Shown in pieces: positions 52,453 through 60,665 of a DNA stretch of 64,000 bases. The stretch is from Ramlibacter sp. Lineage in GTDB: Bacteria > Pseudomonadota > Gammaproteobacteria > Burkholderiales > Burkholderiaceae_C. Location of the stretch: assembly GCA_013815685.1 (NCBI GenBank), contig JACDFR010000003.1:62001-126000 (forward strand). The letters are read 5' to 3'. How positions within the stretch are numbered: the stretch's first letter is position 1; each line of letters begins with the position of its first letter. The position numbers and the translations under genes were made by a program. The notes beneath the pieces were generated by a model, which worked only from the letters and a program-made list of their open reading frames with translations, had not been told where the DNA came from and did not search any database.

Positions 52453-52829
52453 TCAAGTCAATACGGATCGGTAGATTTTCAGGAATAGCGACTCCATTGA
52501 GCTTGACACAAAAGATATGGAGCCGTCAAAAATACGATTCGACTCGTACACACGCACCACCGTCAGCATCGACCCGACCGGGATGGTTATGCGAAAACTG
52601 ACTTCAGGGCCCTCAATCCCAGAGGGAGGAACAATGGAAACGAACTCTGCCTCGGATTTCGAGTGTCGCCTAAATCACGTAAGCACCAACGTGACCTACT
52701 ATCGTATAAGTCGCTCCTACTACTTCTCGATAACCCTGCTGAGCGCTGACGTCTGTGTATTTCGTTTCGCTACAAGCAGAGAGCAGGGTGTTGCGGCAAT
52801 CAAAAAATATGAGCTATGCGGGAAACCAT
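52453..52829 (-). pseudogene. Degraded lipoprotein gene, likely immunity partner of the Rhs tip
   Basis: Starting at ATG 52829, with GAGG four bases upstream and seven bases after the Rhs-tip stop, the minus strand can be read as a lipoprotein if three frame changes are allowed: MVSRIAHIF, LIAAT, LLSACSETKYTDVSAQQGYR (lipobox LSAC) to VGATYTIVGHVGAYVI, then SEAEFVSIVPPSGIEGPEVS to LKIYRSVLT, stop 52453. Each break fits a small indel. A gene directly after an Rhs toxin tip is usually its immunity gene, and a lipoprotein would protect in the periplasm. Inference from position and reading-frame reconstruction. Confidence 0.5.
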
Positions 52830-52835
52830 ATAGCC

Positions 52836-53190
52836 TCACCGACGGTATATGGTTAGGACGTTGCGCTCAAGTTGGAGCAAGGAGTTTCCGATCTCTCGCT
52901 TTATCGCGTCCAAATATGCTCCAGGCATAGTCGGAATGTTTGCTTGCCAGTCCGGCACACCTCTCGACACCATTTCATCGACCCGAGCGTCATGAATCTC
53001 GCCAAACGTTCTACCTGCCGGAATGCACTGCTCAATGATCCTGCTAATCGCGCCTCCGGGCGGCACGATCTGGTGGCCCTCTCGCCCTACAGTGTACGGC
53101 TGCGATGAGTTCTGCGGCCGGTACCAATCTATCCAAGCGGATCTATGTAGCTGACCGGATTCCCGCCACGATGCGGGCGCCGCCCGCAGC
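52836..53190 (-). pseudogene. Rhs C-terminal toxin tip remnant
   Basis: The minus strand gives RGGNPVSYIDPLG (53185-53130 region), the junction motif of Rhs proteins, then a shift of frame into PYTVGREGHQIVPPGGAISR and a tip domain with RTFGEIHDARVDEMVSRG, PDWQANIPTMPGAYLDAIKR, ending at 52836. The large Rhs core is missing; the fragment starts beside the histidine kinase gene end. The tip domain resembles those at the end of polymorphic toxins, but its activity is unknown. Confidence 0.6.
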
Positions 53191-53238
53191 CCGGGGCTAA
53201 TGCGGGGTGCCGCGCATCAATTCCTGCAGACGGAAGGC

Positions 53239-54591
53239 TCAGGCCCCGGCGCTTTGGCGCGGTGCATCGAAGGTCAGGCGGTAACAGCTGACGTATCGTC
53301 CGATGGGCGCCAATTTCTCGAACCTGGCGCCATGAATATCCGCCACTTTCTGTACGACACGATGTCCAAGGCCAAGTTCGAGGGATTTGCCCGGGAAGCT
53401 GTCATGCGCCAGCGGTTCGCCATGCGTCCGTTGGTCAGTAAAATCGCGGACCTCGATCGCCGGCACGTCATCGAGTACATGAACCTGGACCTGGGTGCCG
53501 GCCGGGGTATGAGAGATGGCGTTCTCGATCAGGTTTCTTAGCGCCAGCTCCAGCAAGACGGGATGACCTTTGACCTGGAGCGAGCGAATGCTTGAAAATG
53601 AGAGTTCGTGGCCGGATTCGTAGGCCAGTTGGGCGCAATCACCCACCACACGTCGTGCCAATTCCGCAAGGTCGACGATTCGCGATACCTCATCCATCTC
53701 GGTCCGGCTGGCACGGGCGAGTGCCAGCAGATGGGAGATGATCTCACCCGCCCGCCCCACGTCCTTTTCCATGCGCGACAGCGCCGCATCTCGCTGGGGG
53801 CCTGCCGGCAAATCCCGCAAAACACCTACCTGCAGACCCAGCGATGTGAGCGGGGTCCGCAGCTCGTGGGCGAACTCATCTGCGAGCGCCCGCTCGCGAA
53901 CCACGGAGGCGTGATAGCGACCGACCAAAGTGTTGATGGCCTCGATGGCGGCTCGAAATTCCTCGTGGCGATTCGCGGTATCGAGCGGGACGGGCTTGCG
54001 AATATCCAAGGAGTTGATTTCCCTGGACAAGCTGTAAAGAGGACGCAAGCCCTGCCGCACGGCCAGACCCAGCCCCAGAGCCAGTACCGGCAGGACCCAG
54101 AGCCCCGGCTCCGTGATCTGCCCTGCAATATCACGCGCCAGGGCATCGCGCTCATTCAAGGACAGCAGGACCAGGACCTTGCGGTCCCGCGACACGCTCC
54201 ATTTGGAAAATCCCCGCCACAGCGCGTGCGGTTCTCCCAATGCGATTGTCGCAAAACCCTCTTCGAGCGAGAACATCGGCGCAGGCCCTTCGGCCGATTG
54301 AGTCAACAAGCGGCCGGTCGCATCCCAAACGATAACCCGCATCGACCGCTGGTAGTCGTGCGCTTTAAGGTCGTGGTGACCACCGGGCGAAGGAATCGCA
54401 CTGCCGTTGACGAATTCGCCCCCTCGCTGGTTCGCGAACAATGCGGCCACGGCCGCCAGGTGGCCGTCTGTCAATTCGTCCGCTTCGTGCTCGCCGGTCT
54501 CATACCCGATAGCGATGAAGGCCGCCCAAAGCAACACCAGCGCGCCCAGGATCCATCCCAGCAACTGCCCGGTCAGGGTGGGGGCCTTCAT
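53239..54591 (-). CDS. QseC/PmrB-like sensor histidine kinase with atypical ATP-binding G1 box
   Basis: A 450-residue inner-membrane kinase: membrane helix 10-30, periplasmic sensor domain to about 163, second helix 164-180, HAMP-like linker, HisKA with H242 in FAHELRTPLTSL, N-box NLIENAISHTP near 350, and G2-like LGLGHRVVQKVADIHG. The G1 box, normally D-x-G-x-G, reads VRDFTDQRTHG here and lacks both glycines, so ATP binding may be altered or the protein may mainly act as a phosphatase. Coupled to the response regulator through ATGA. Confidence 0.88.
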   Translation of the reverse strand: MKAPTLTGQLLGWILGALVLLWAAFIAIGYETGEHEADELTDGHLAAVAALFANQRGGEFVNGSAIPSPGGHHDLKAHDYQRSMRVIVWDATGRLLTQSAEGPAPMFSLEEGFATIALGEPHALWRGFSKWSVSRDRKVLVLLSLNERDALARDIAGQITEPGLWVLPVLALGLGLAVRQGLRPLYSLSREINSLDIRKPVPLDTANRHEEFRAAIEAINTLVGRYHASVVRERALADEFAHELRTPLTSLGLQVGVLRDLPAGPQRDAALSRMEKDVGRAGEIISHLLALARASRTEMDEVSRIVDLAELARRVVGDCAQLAYESGHELSFSSIRSLQVKGHPVLLELALRNLIENAISHTPAGTQVQVHVLDDVPAIEVRDFTDQRTHGEPLAHDSFPGKSLELGLGHRVVQKVADIHGARFEKLAPIGRYVSCYRLTFDAPRQSAGA

Positions 54592-55271
54592 GCCGGCTCC
54601 CGGGGGATGAAGTAGCCCACGCCCCTCACCGTCCGGATAATGTTCTCGCCCAGCTTGCGCCGCAGGTGATGCACATGGACCTCGATTGCATTGCTATCCA
54701 GCGCACTGTCCCAGTTGTAGAGCTTCGCCTCGATCTGGAGGCGCGAAAGGACTCGCGGACTGGCTTCCACCAGCGCCAGGAGGACGGCAAACTCCCGCGT
54801 GGACAGCTCGATGGGCCGGCCGTCGAAAGTCGCTGCGAGGGCGGCTGGATCCAGCCGCAAGGCACCGTGGCTGATCCCGGGGTTCGCGCGGCCGGCCGCT
54901 CGCCTTCGAAGCGCGCGCATCCTGGCGGCGAGCTCGTCGACATCGAACGGCTTTGTCACATAGTCGTCGGCGCCCAGATCCAGGCCAGCGATGCGCGATG
55001 CCGTCTTGTCCCGCGCCGTCATGATCAGCACGGGTATCAATGGATCGGGTAACTGGCCCGCAGGGGCCCTTCTTATGCGGCGCAGAAGTTCGGTTCCGTC
55101 CCCATCGACAAGTTCCAGATCGAGAAGCACGATATCGAACGGCTCTGTGCCGAGTGCCGACCAAGCGGCGGCAACCCCGGTCATCACGTCGATGGCCCAC
55201 CCCTGCAAGCGAAGGTTGGCCTGAAGCCCTTCCGCAATGCCGCGATCATCTTCAACAACTAGCACTCGCAT
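54588..55271 (-). CDS. OmpR-family response regulator (QseB/PmrA-like)
   Basis: A 227-residue regulator with a receiver domain (acidic pair E7-D8-D9, phospho-acceptor D51 in VLLDLELVDGDG, K in TKPFD) and a winged-helix output domain (ELSTREFAVLLALVEASPRV, VHVHHLRRKLGENIIRTVRG). Length is standard. It is transcribed with the sensor kinase and diverges from the PAP2-EptA-DedA genes, which are natural candidates for its targets. Confidence 0.94.
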   Translation of the reverse strand: MRVLVVEDDRGIAEGLQANLRLQGWAIDVMTGVAAAWSALGTEPFDIVLLDLELVDGDGTELLRRIRRAPAGQLPDPLIPVLIMTARDKTASRIAGLDLGADDYVTKPFDVDELAARMRALRRRAAGRANPGISHGALRLDPAALAATFDGRPIELSTREFAVLLALVEASPRVLSRLQIEAKLYNWDSALDSNAIEVHVHHLRRKLGENIIRTVRGVGYFIPREPA

Positions 55272-55343
55272 CCCGGCATTTTGCTTTGTTTGCAGGCAAC
55301 CTTCTTAAGACGGCGTTAAGCAAGGCCCGCCAAGCTGTCAGCC

Positions 55344-56024
55344 ATGTCTTCTGCGAGATCGCCGAATGAACGAGCTCTGCTCGTCCGGACGAGTGTGCTC
55401 TTTGCCGCTTTGCTTGCGTGGGATGCAAGTCTGCTGGATCTGGTCCTGGCGCGAGCCGTGGGCGGGCCTGCCGGCTTCGACCTTCGAGACAACTGGGTCC
55501 TCGCGCACCTCCTGCACGATGGGGCGCGCCGCGCGGCGTGGGTCCTTGTCCTCGGTCTTTGCATGGGGGTGTGGTGGCCGGTGGGCCCATTGCGGCGACT
55601 GGATTTTCATGAACGCGTTCAGCTTGCGCTGACAACGCTTTTGGCCGCATTCGCCGTCTCTGTCCTGAAATCGTTCAGTACGACGAGCTGCCCTTGGGAT
55701 CTGAGCTATTTCGGCGGTATCGCCCGCTACACCTCTCATTGGAGCGCGGTGGCCGACGGCGGGGCCGGCCGATGTTTTCCGGCCGGCCATGCCTCGTCAG
55801 GATTCGCCTTCGTCGGCGGCTACTTTGCTTTCCGGCGGACTTCGCCAGGGCAAAGCCGCGCCTGGCTGTGCACCTCCATCGCGGCAGGCCTGGTCTTTGG
55901 GATCGTGCAGCAGCTGCGGGGCGCGCATTTCGCGAGCCACACTCTCTGGACCGGGTTCATCTGTTGGGCAACAGCATTGGCAGTGGACGCCGCCTTCACA
56001 AAAGGCAGGCATGACCCGTCCTAG
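55344..56024 (+). CDS. PAP2-family membrane phosphatase (lipid A / undecaprenyl-PP type)
   Basis: A 226-residue polytopic phosphatase. The three PAP2 motif regions are visible: KSFSTTSCPWD (motif 1 region), CFPAGHASSG (motif 2, catalytic H) and RGAHFASHTLWT (motif 3, nucleophile H, with W/T where D is usual). Six membrane helices are apparent. It overlaps the eptA-like gene by 14 bases, so a joint role in lipid A head-group remodelling is likely. PgpB- or LpxE/LpxT-type activity cannot be separated here. Confidence 0.85.
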   Translation: MSSARSPNERALLVRTSVLFAALLAWDASLLDLVLARAVGGPAGFDLRDNWVLAHLLHDGARRAAWVLVLGLCMGVWWPVGPLRRLDFHERVQLALTTLLAAFAVSVLKSFSTTSCPWDLSYFGGIARYTSHWSAVADGGAGRCFPAGHASSGFAFVGGYFAFRRTSPGQSRAWLCTSIAAGLVFGIVQQLRGAHFASHTLWTGFICWATALAVDAAFTKGRHDPS

Positions 56025-57708
56025 TCTTTCTCCCCTGCCGCTGACACTATTAGCAAGCGTCTGGATGGCGACGCTGGCGAACTTGCCGCTGTGGCGCGAA
56101 CTGCGGCACGCCGGCCTGCTTCGCACGCCGGCCGACTGGACGCTTGCCGCAGCCCTTGGCGTGGTGATCTGTTCAGCCCTGGTATTCATGCTCAGCTTTG
56201 CGGCGTGGCGTTGGATCCTGAAGCCAGCTATCGTGGTACTCCTCGTCGTGTCGGCGTTGGGCTCCTATTTCATGTGGACATACCACGTCGTCATCGACGG
56301 GGATATGTTCGTCAACGTTATCCAATCCGACGTGAACGAGGCGCGTGCCCTCCTCAGTGCCGCAATGGCCGGTACCCTGTCGATCCTGGCCGCCGTCCCC
56401 GCGCTTGCCGTATGGCGCGTCCGGCTCCGGGTCAGGCCGATCGGAGCACAGTCGCTACGAAACATCGGCACGGCCCTGTTGTCGCTGCTGGTGCTGGTCG
56501 TTACCGTCATCGCAGCTTACCAACCGCTGTCGTCGGCCATGCGAAACCACAAGCAGTTGCGATACCTCATTAATCCCCTGAATGCGGTCTACGCTGCCGG
56601 TAACGTAGCGATGAAGCCGTTCCGTCGCAACGACTCTTTCCTCGAGGCCATCGGGATGGATGCAGCCGCTCCCACAGCCGCGCCAAATCCTCCTTTGCTC
56701 ATTCTCGTTCTGGGCGAGACGGCCCGTGCCGACAACTTTTCCCTGAACGGCTACGGTCGGCCCACGACGCCGGAACTTCAGCAACATGATGTGACTTCAT
56801 TCAGGAATGCGGTATCGTGCGGGACAAGTACGGCGGCTTCGGTGCCGTGCATGTTTTCACACCTCGGCCGGGGCGGCTTCGAGAGCCGATCGCGCAATTA
56901 CGAGAATCTTCTCGACGTGCTGCAGCGGGCGGGTCTGGCTGTCCTGTGGCTGGACAATCAGGCGGGTTGCAAAGCCGTCTGCGCGCGTGTTCCTACCGTG
57001 AGCACGTCGAGCCTGACCGACCCGAACCTGTGCACCGAGGGCGATTGCCTGGACGGGATACTGCTCAAGCATCTGGAAGCCGCGATGGCATCCTTGCCCC
57101 CGGAGCGTCGTGCCCGTGGCACAGTCATCGTCATGCACCAGATGGGCAGTCACGGGCCCGCGTACTACCGGCGCTCGCCGCCGGACTTCAAGCGGTTCAT
57201 GCCGGAATGCACGTCCAACAATCTTCCCCAGTGCAGCAGTTCGTCCCTGCTCAACGCGTATGACAATTCGATTGCCTACACGGATCACGTTCTCGCGTCG
57301 ACGATCTCTTGGTTGAAGACGCAAGAGAACCTGTTCAGCCCGGCCATGGTCTACGTGAGCGACCACGGCGAGTCCCTGGGGGAAGGCAATCTCTACCTCC
57401 ACGGGCTGCCCTACCTGATTGCGCCTGACCATCAAAAGCGCGTGCCCTGGATCACCTGGCTGTCCGCGAAGTTCGCCGCGCGCACGAGCCTGGACGCGGC
57501 GTGCTTGCGTGCGCGCGCGGACATCCCTGTGTCGCACGACAACTATTTTCATTCCGTGCTCGGCCTGATGCAGGTTAGAACTACCGCCTACCGGCAAGAC
57601 ATGGATGTCTATGCGGGCTGCTCGCGAAGCCAGGCGAAACCGGAGCCCGCAACGACGGCGATGCCGCAAGGACGATCTGATGGCCCAGTGGATCATCGAT
57701 TTCATTGA
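56011..57708 (+). CDS. eptA: Phosphoethanolamine--lipid A transferase EptA-like
   Basis: A 565-residue alkaline-phosphatase-fold transferase that adds phosphoethanolamine to lipid A. Four or five N-terminal membrane helices (to about residue 170) precede the periplasmic sulfatase-like domain with GETARADN (235-242, nucleophile T237), the disulfide-forming cysteines, MHQMGSHGPAYYRR, and YVSDHGESLGE near 450 with the zinc-binding D and H. Gene context with PAP2, DedA and a PmrAB-like pair supports envelope modification. The last 30 codons overlap the DedA gene and may be a dispensable tail. Confidence 0.92.
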   Translation: MTRPSLSPLPLTLLASVWMATLANLPLWRELRHAGLLRTPADWTLAAALGVVICSALVFMLSFAAWRWILKPAIVVLLVVSALGSYFMWTYHVVIDGDMFVNVIQSDVNEARALLSAAMAGTLSILAAVPALAVWRVRLRVRPIGAQSLRNIGTALLSLLVLVVTVIAAYQPLSSAMRNHKQLRYLINPLNAVYAAGNVAMKPFRRNDSFLEAIGMDAAAPTAAPNPPLLILVLGETARADNFSLNGYGRPTTPELQQHDVTSFRNAVSCGTSTAASVPCMFSHLGRGGFESRSRNYENLLDVLQRAGLAVLWLDNQAGCKAVCARVPTVSTSSLTDPNLCTEGDCLDGILLKHLEAAMASLPPERRARGTVIVMHQMGSHGPAYYRRSPPDFKRFMPECTSNNLPQCSSSSLLNAYDNSIAYTDHVLASTISWLKTQENLFSPAMVYVSDHGESLGEGNLYLHGLPYLIAPDHQKRVPWITWLSAKFAARTSLDAACLRARADIPVSHDNYFHSVLGLMQVRTTAYRQDMDVYAGCSRSQAKPEPATTAMPQGRSDGPVDHRFH

Positions 57709-58279
57709 ACAATACGGCTACGCAGCGATAGCGGCGCTGATGCTGCTCGAGAACGTGTTCCCGCCGATACCGTCGGAACTCATCATGCCCTTTGCCGGCT
57801 TCAATGCGGCTCGCGGCAACCTGCAGCCCGTCTGGGTCGTCCTGACAGGAACCGCCGGCTCAGTGGCGGGGACCTTGCCGTGGTACTGGGTCGGCCGCAA
57901 AATTGGCCTGCAAAGGCTTCAGGCCTGGGCGGACCGTTACGGCCGCTGGCTGACCGTCAGCCGCAGCGACTTGCTCAAAGCGCACGACTGGTTCACGAAA
58001 AAAGGCGAGGCAGCAGTGGCGCTGGGCCGCCTCGTTCCCGCGTTGCGCAGCGTCATCTCTGCGCCTGCCGGAATCGTGCGCATGCCCCTAGTCAAGTTTG
58101 TCTGCTGGTCCACGGCGGGTTCGCTCGTCTGGACGTCACTTCTGGCCTCGGCGGGTTACGTACTTGAGGCGCACTATGAGTCGGTTGGGCGGTGGCTCGA
58201 CCCGGTGGCGAAGGCGATCGTCGCCGTCGCGACTGGCGCGTACCTCTGGCGGGTCGCCACCTTCCGGAGCAATCGGTGA
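57680..58279 (+). CDS. DedA-family membrane protein
   Basis: A 199-residue DedA/SNARE-associated family protein, a group including undecaprenyl-phosphate and phosphatidylethanolamine flippases. LLENVFPPIPSELIMPFAGF near residues 23-42 carries the conserved E-x-x-x-P-x-P-S-E, WYWVGRKIG follows and ALGRLVPALRSVISAPAG near 117-134 is the R-x-x-P-x-x-R motif. It overlaps the eptA-like gene by 29 bases. DedA proteins often support polymyxin resistance, in keeping with the neighbours. Confidence 0.92.
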   Translation: MAQWIIDFIEQYGYAAIAALMLLENVFPPIPSELIMPFAGFNAARGNLQPVWVVLTGTAGSVAGTLPWYWVGRKIGLQRLQAWADRYGRWLTVSRSDLLKAHDWFTKKGEAAVALGRLVPALRSVISAPAGIVRMPLVKFVCWSTAGSLVWTSLLASAGYVLEAHYESVGRWLDPVAKAIVAVATGAYLWRVATFRSNR

Positions 58280-58384
58280 TTCATGGGGGCTTTATGGGCC
58301 TGCGGTCCATGCCGAGGCGACCGGGATAGGAATTCGTGGCAATGGTCGAGAGCAGGATCAACACGTAGGCCAGGAGTTCGGCCA

Positions 58385-58678
58385 CTATTCGAGGAAAGGA
58401 TGCGCAGACCAGGGCTTGCTGCTTTCCATGAACTCGCCGTCGAGCAGAAAAAAGCCTGCCGTAGCCAACAGAAGGCCGGACCGCGATCTGATGAACAGCA
58501 TGGCGCATCGCCTGTGACGCGAGAGATCAGTCAACGCAGCGTAGAGGAATATGGCCGTGAAGCCGATCGCCACGGTGGCGTTGCGGACTGTCCTGGAACC
58601 GATCCATTTCAGGGCGCCGGGAATGTCGAAGTTTTCGACATCCAGCTCCCGCAGGGCGCGATAGCCGGTCCCGAGCAA
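58385..58678 (-). CDS. Small predicted membrane protein, unknown
   Basis: A 97-residue reading starting at TTG 58678, 22 bases after the nrsF stop. It contains GALKWIGSRTVRNATVAIGFTAIFLYAALTD-type hydrophobic sequence and a second segment (RSGLLLATAGFFLLDG), suggesting two membrane helices. No family recognised and the start is weak, so coding status is uncertain. If real it would be the third gene of the sigF-nrsF transcript. Confidence 0.4.
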   Translation of the reverse strand: MLGTGYRALRELDVENFDIPGALKWIGSRTVRNATVAIGFTAIFLYAALTDLSRHRRCAMLFIRSRSGLLLATAGFFLLDGEFMESSKPWSAHPFLE

Positions 58679-58700
58679 TCAACGCACCGCATGACGGCTG

Positions 58701-59342
58701 CTACCAGTGCAACAAGCGGCGGCCCAGGACCGCGCCGGCCCCGGTAGGAATCAACATGCCCAAGACGTACCAGACGGCCAGGAACGGCGCCTGCGTTTCG
58801 GGACAATGAAGGGCGTAGGCAAAAGCGCCCACGGCGCCTGCAAAAAGCCCCGCGGTTGCGCCGGCCAGCGAAGGCCGGGTAGGAGCCAGCTCGCGCGTGG
58901 CCCACAATGCAAGCCCCAGCGCAGGCACGGACAGCAAGGCGATGCCAAAGGGGCATACGGTCCAGGTTTCGCCGAGCAACAGCGCCGGCCGTTCACTGGC
59001 GGGTGCGGACAGCAACACCAGGCCGGCCACCGTCCAGACCAGGGTCAGCGGCAGGACGGCACCGGCCGAGGCACGGCCGAGCCGCATGCCTGGATGGCTG
59101 AGCCGGCGTAATGCGACGAAAGCTGCGATGGCCAGTATTGCCGGAAAAAGCACTTTCATCCAGAACATCGGCAAAACCGCGGCGGCGGTCAAGTCTGCCC
59201 GCGGGCCCATGAGTGCCAGCATGGCCACCAATGCCGACAGAGCTCCTGCCATCAGCTTGGCGACGAAACGCCGGTCGGCCTGCGTCGGGTCTATCGGCGA
59301 GATATTGGCGGCCAGTGCCGCGACCAGGTCATCCGTTCTCAT
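58701..59342 (-). CDS. nrsF: Anti-sigma factor NrsF (DUF1109)
   Basis: A 213-residue protein with six membrane helices of the DUF1109/NrsF family, which holds the ECF factor SigF at the membrane until a metal or redox signal. Family features are MRTDDLVAALAANISPID at the N-terminus, TWTVCPFGIALLSVPALG near residue 125 with the conserved cysteine, and FAYALHCPETQAPFLAVWY near 175 with the second cysteine. These two cysteines are the expected sensory residues. Start overlaps the sigma factor stop as ATGA. Confidence 0.9.
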   Translation of the reverse strand: MRTDDLVAALAANISPIDPTQADRRFVAKLMAGALSALVAMLALMGPRADLTAAAVLPMFWMKVLFPAILAIAAFVALRRLSHPGMRLGRASAGAVLPLTLVWTVAGLVLLSAPASERPALLLGETWTVCPFGIALLSVPALGLALWATRELAPTRPSLAGATAGLFAGAVGAFAYALHCPETQAPFLAVWYVLGMLIPTGAGAVLGRRLLHW

Positions 59343-59902
59343 GGGCGCCCACTGAGTTTTGCCGACAAGGCCTTCAGGCTGCGATGAACCCCCACCTTGA
59401 CCGAGGCTTCCGACATGCCCGTGGCGAGCGCGGTTTCAGCCACCGAAGCGCCCTCCAGCTTCGTCATGACCAAAGCCCGGCGCTGGCGCTCGGGCAGCGA
59501 CTCCAGCAGCGTGGCCAGGTCGCGACGTGCGTCGGCGGCGTCGGTGTCGGCACTGGCGAAAACCTGCAAATCATCCTCCAGCGGATCATGAAGCAGCTCG
59601 CGGCGCGATCGCGAGCGCAGCAGATCGATCAATTTGTAGCGCGCGATCGTATGCACCCAGGCAGTCAGCGGCTGCGCGGGTTTGTAGGTGTGCCGATTGT
59701 TGTGAACGGCCAGCAAAGACTCCTGCACCAGATCCTCCACGTCGTCGGGCAACTGCGACAACCGCTTCCTGAAAAAGGCCCGCAGGTGCGTGCTCAGTGC
59801 GGCCAGGAACTGCTGGTAGGCAACCGCATCGCCAGCCAGCGCAAGCAAGAACTGCCTTCGCAGCCGCTCTTCGGTCGCCCCTGCCCGTTCCTTCCAGTCC
59901 AT
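59339..59902 (-). CDS. sigF: ECF sigma factor, SigF type
   Basis: A 187-residue extracytoplasmic-function sigma factor. Region 2 shows LPDDVEDLVQESLLAVHNNRHTY with conserved D-x-x-Q-E, then PLTAWVHTIARYKLIDLLR; region 4 shows LPERQRRALVMTKLEGASVAETA and GMSEASVKVGVHRSLKAL. It is coupled to nrsF. A SigF-type promoter (59899-59928) overlaps the ATG, so either translation starts further in (TTG near 59848 with AAGG upstream) or the promoter is not used. Regulates, by motif, itself, the buf operon and the reductase fusion. Confidence 0.92.
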   Translation of the reverse strand: MDWKERAGATEERLRRQFLLALAGDAVAYQQFLAALSTHLRAFFRKRLSQLPDDVEDLVQESLLAVHNNRHTYKPAQPLTAWVHTIARYKLIDLLRSRSRRELLHDPLEDDLQVFASADTDAADARRDLATLLESLPERQRRALVMTKLEGASVAETALATGMSEASVKVGVHRSLKALSAKLSGRP

Positions 59903-59928
59903 TCGTTTCCCGGCCTCAATGAGTTACA
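59899..59928 (-). promoter_or_regulatory. Predicted SigF-type ECF promoter of sigF-nrsF
   Basis: Minus strand TGTAACT (59928-59922), 16-base spacer, CGAATGG (59905-59899). The same blocks and spacing occur before bufA. The -10 block overlaps the annotated ATG. Confidence 0.6.
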
Positions 59929-59963
59929 ACGCTGCAAAAATATCGCCTCATTGTGCCCGCGCT

Positions 59964-59993
59964 TGTAACCCGGCGGCGTCCTCGCACGACTTC
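59964..59993 (+). promoter_or_regulatory. Possible SigF-type promoter of a short exported ORF
   Basis: Plus strand TGTAACC (59964-59970), 16-base spacer, CGACTTC (59987-59993). The -35 block is identical to that of bufA, the -10 block keeps only CGA. It precedes the ATG at 60031 by 37 bases. Confidence 0.4.
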
Positions 59994-60030
59994 GAACAGT
60001 CCCACATTCATTCCTTGGCACACTCCAACC

Positions 60031-60150
60031 ATGCAAGACAAGCAACTCGACCGTAGAAAGACCTTGCAATTCGCATTGGCGCTGGCAGGCGGCGCATCGG
60101 GCTTTCGTGCCCATTCCCAAATCTCGGCCGGGTGGGCGGCTATCTCTTAG
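60031..60150 (+). CDS. 39-residue signal-peptide-like ORF, possibly a broken gene
   Basis: ATG 60031 opens MQDKQLDRRKTLQFALALAG followed by GASGFRAHSQ and a stop at 60150. The DRRK-hydrophobic-A-x-S pattern is that of an export signal (Sec, or a weak Tat signal with RRK). It may be a small exported peptide or the leftover N-terminus of a lost periplasmic protein. The SigF-type motif upstream makes it worth keeping. No homologue recognised. Confidence 0.35.
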   Translation: MQDKQLDRRKTLQFALALAGGASGFRAHSQISAGWAAIS

Positions 60151-60179
60151 GCTAACACCGGCGGGGAACAAGGTTCACT

Positions 60180-60665
60180 TCAAGAAGCCCGTCGTCGGGC
60201 CAGCCAGTGATCGACGGAGAACGCGCCGGGCCCCCTGGCCAGGAGATAAAGCAGGACCGCCGCCCAGGTCGCGTGTGTCGCGTAGGCTCCGGGATACACC
60301 AGCACCTGAATGACCAGCGTCATGATCAGCAGTGCCAGTGCCGAGAAGCGCGTCGCCAGACCGGACAGGAGCAGCAACGGAAAGACGTGCTCCGCCGCCG
60401 CAGCCAGGACCGCGGCGACCTCCGGGGCGATAAGCGGCAGCTTGTATTCGTCCTTGAAGAGTGCAATGGCCGAGTCCGAGAGCCGCGGCCAGCCCAGCTG
60501 GAAATCGCCGCTCACGAAGTTGACGGCCAGCCCTTCGACCTTGGTCTGTCCCGAGCTCCAGAAAACCGCGGCGATCGAAAAGCGCGCTACCAGCGCGACG
60601 AAGGTGTGAGGAATGCGATCGAGCAGGTCGATGGCGGAGCGCATGCCTGAGATCAGCGTGTTCAT
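60180..60665 (-). CDS. DoxX-family membrane protein of the bufferin/gig operon
   Basis: A 161-residue DoxX-like protein with four membrane helices. Family sequence VARFSIAAVFWSSGQTKVEG near residue 29 and AAEHVFPLLLLSGLATRFSALALLIM near 95 carry the conserved R, G-K and E-H-x-x-P. ATG 60665 overlaps the DUF2063 stop as ATGA. In gold/copper-induced gig operons a DoxX gene occupies this last position (GigT), and in some bufferin operons likewise; a quinone-linked electron-transfer role is suggested but unproven. Confidence 0.87.
   Translation of the reverse strand: MNTLISGMRSAIDLLDRIPHTFVALVARFSIAAVFWSSGQTKVEGLAVNFVSGDFQLGWPRLSDSAIALFKDEYKLPLIAPEVAAVLAAAAEHVFPLLLLSGLATRFSALALLIMTLVIQVLVYPGAYATHATWAAVLLYLLARGPGAFSVDHWLARRRAS

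Larger units (their letters stand above)
43800..53200. mobile_element. Accessory island bounded by IS3, IS5 and Rhs remnants
   Basis: The region starts at an IS3 orfA with no orfB and ends in IS5 and Rhs debris. It contains a seven-gene operon unrelated to its flanks and an AT-rich stretch near 51070-51290 that contrasts with the rest of the window. It separates a PepSY gene from a two-component system of the same strand. Exact ends and attachment sites were not found. Boundaries are approximate. Confidence 0.6.

Noticed and set aside
52517-52930. Plus-strand 137-codon open frame in the Rhs region
   Set aside because: It lies antisense to both the Rhs tip and the reconstructed lipoprotein gene, has no ribosome site that I trust and no recognisable domain. 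The minus-strand reading explains the sequence better.
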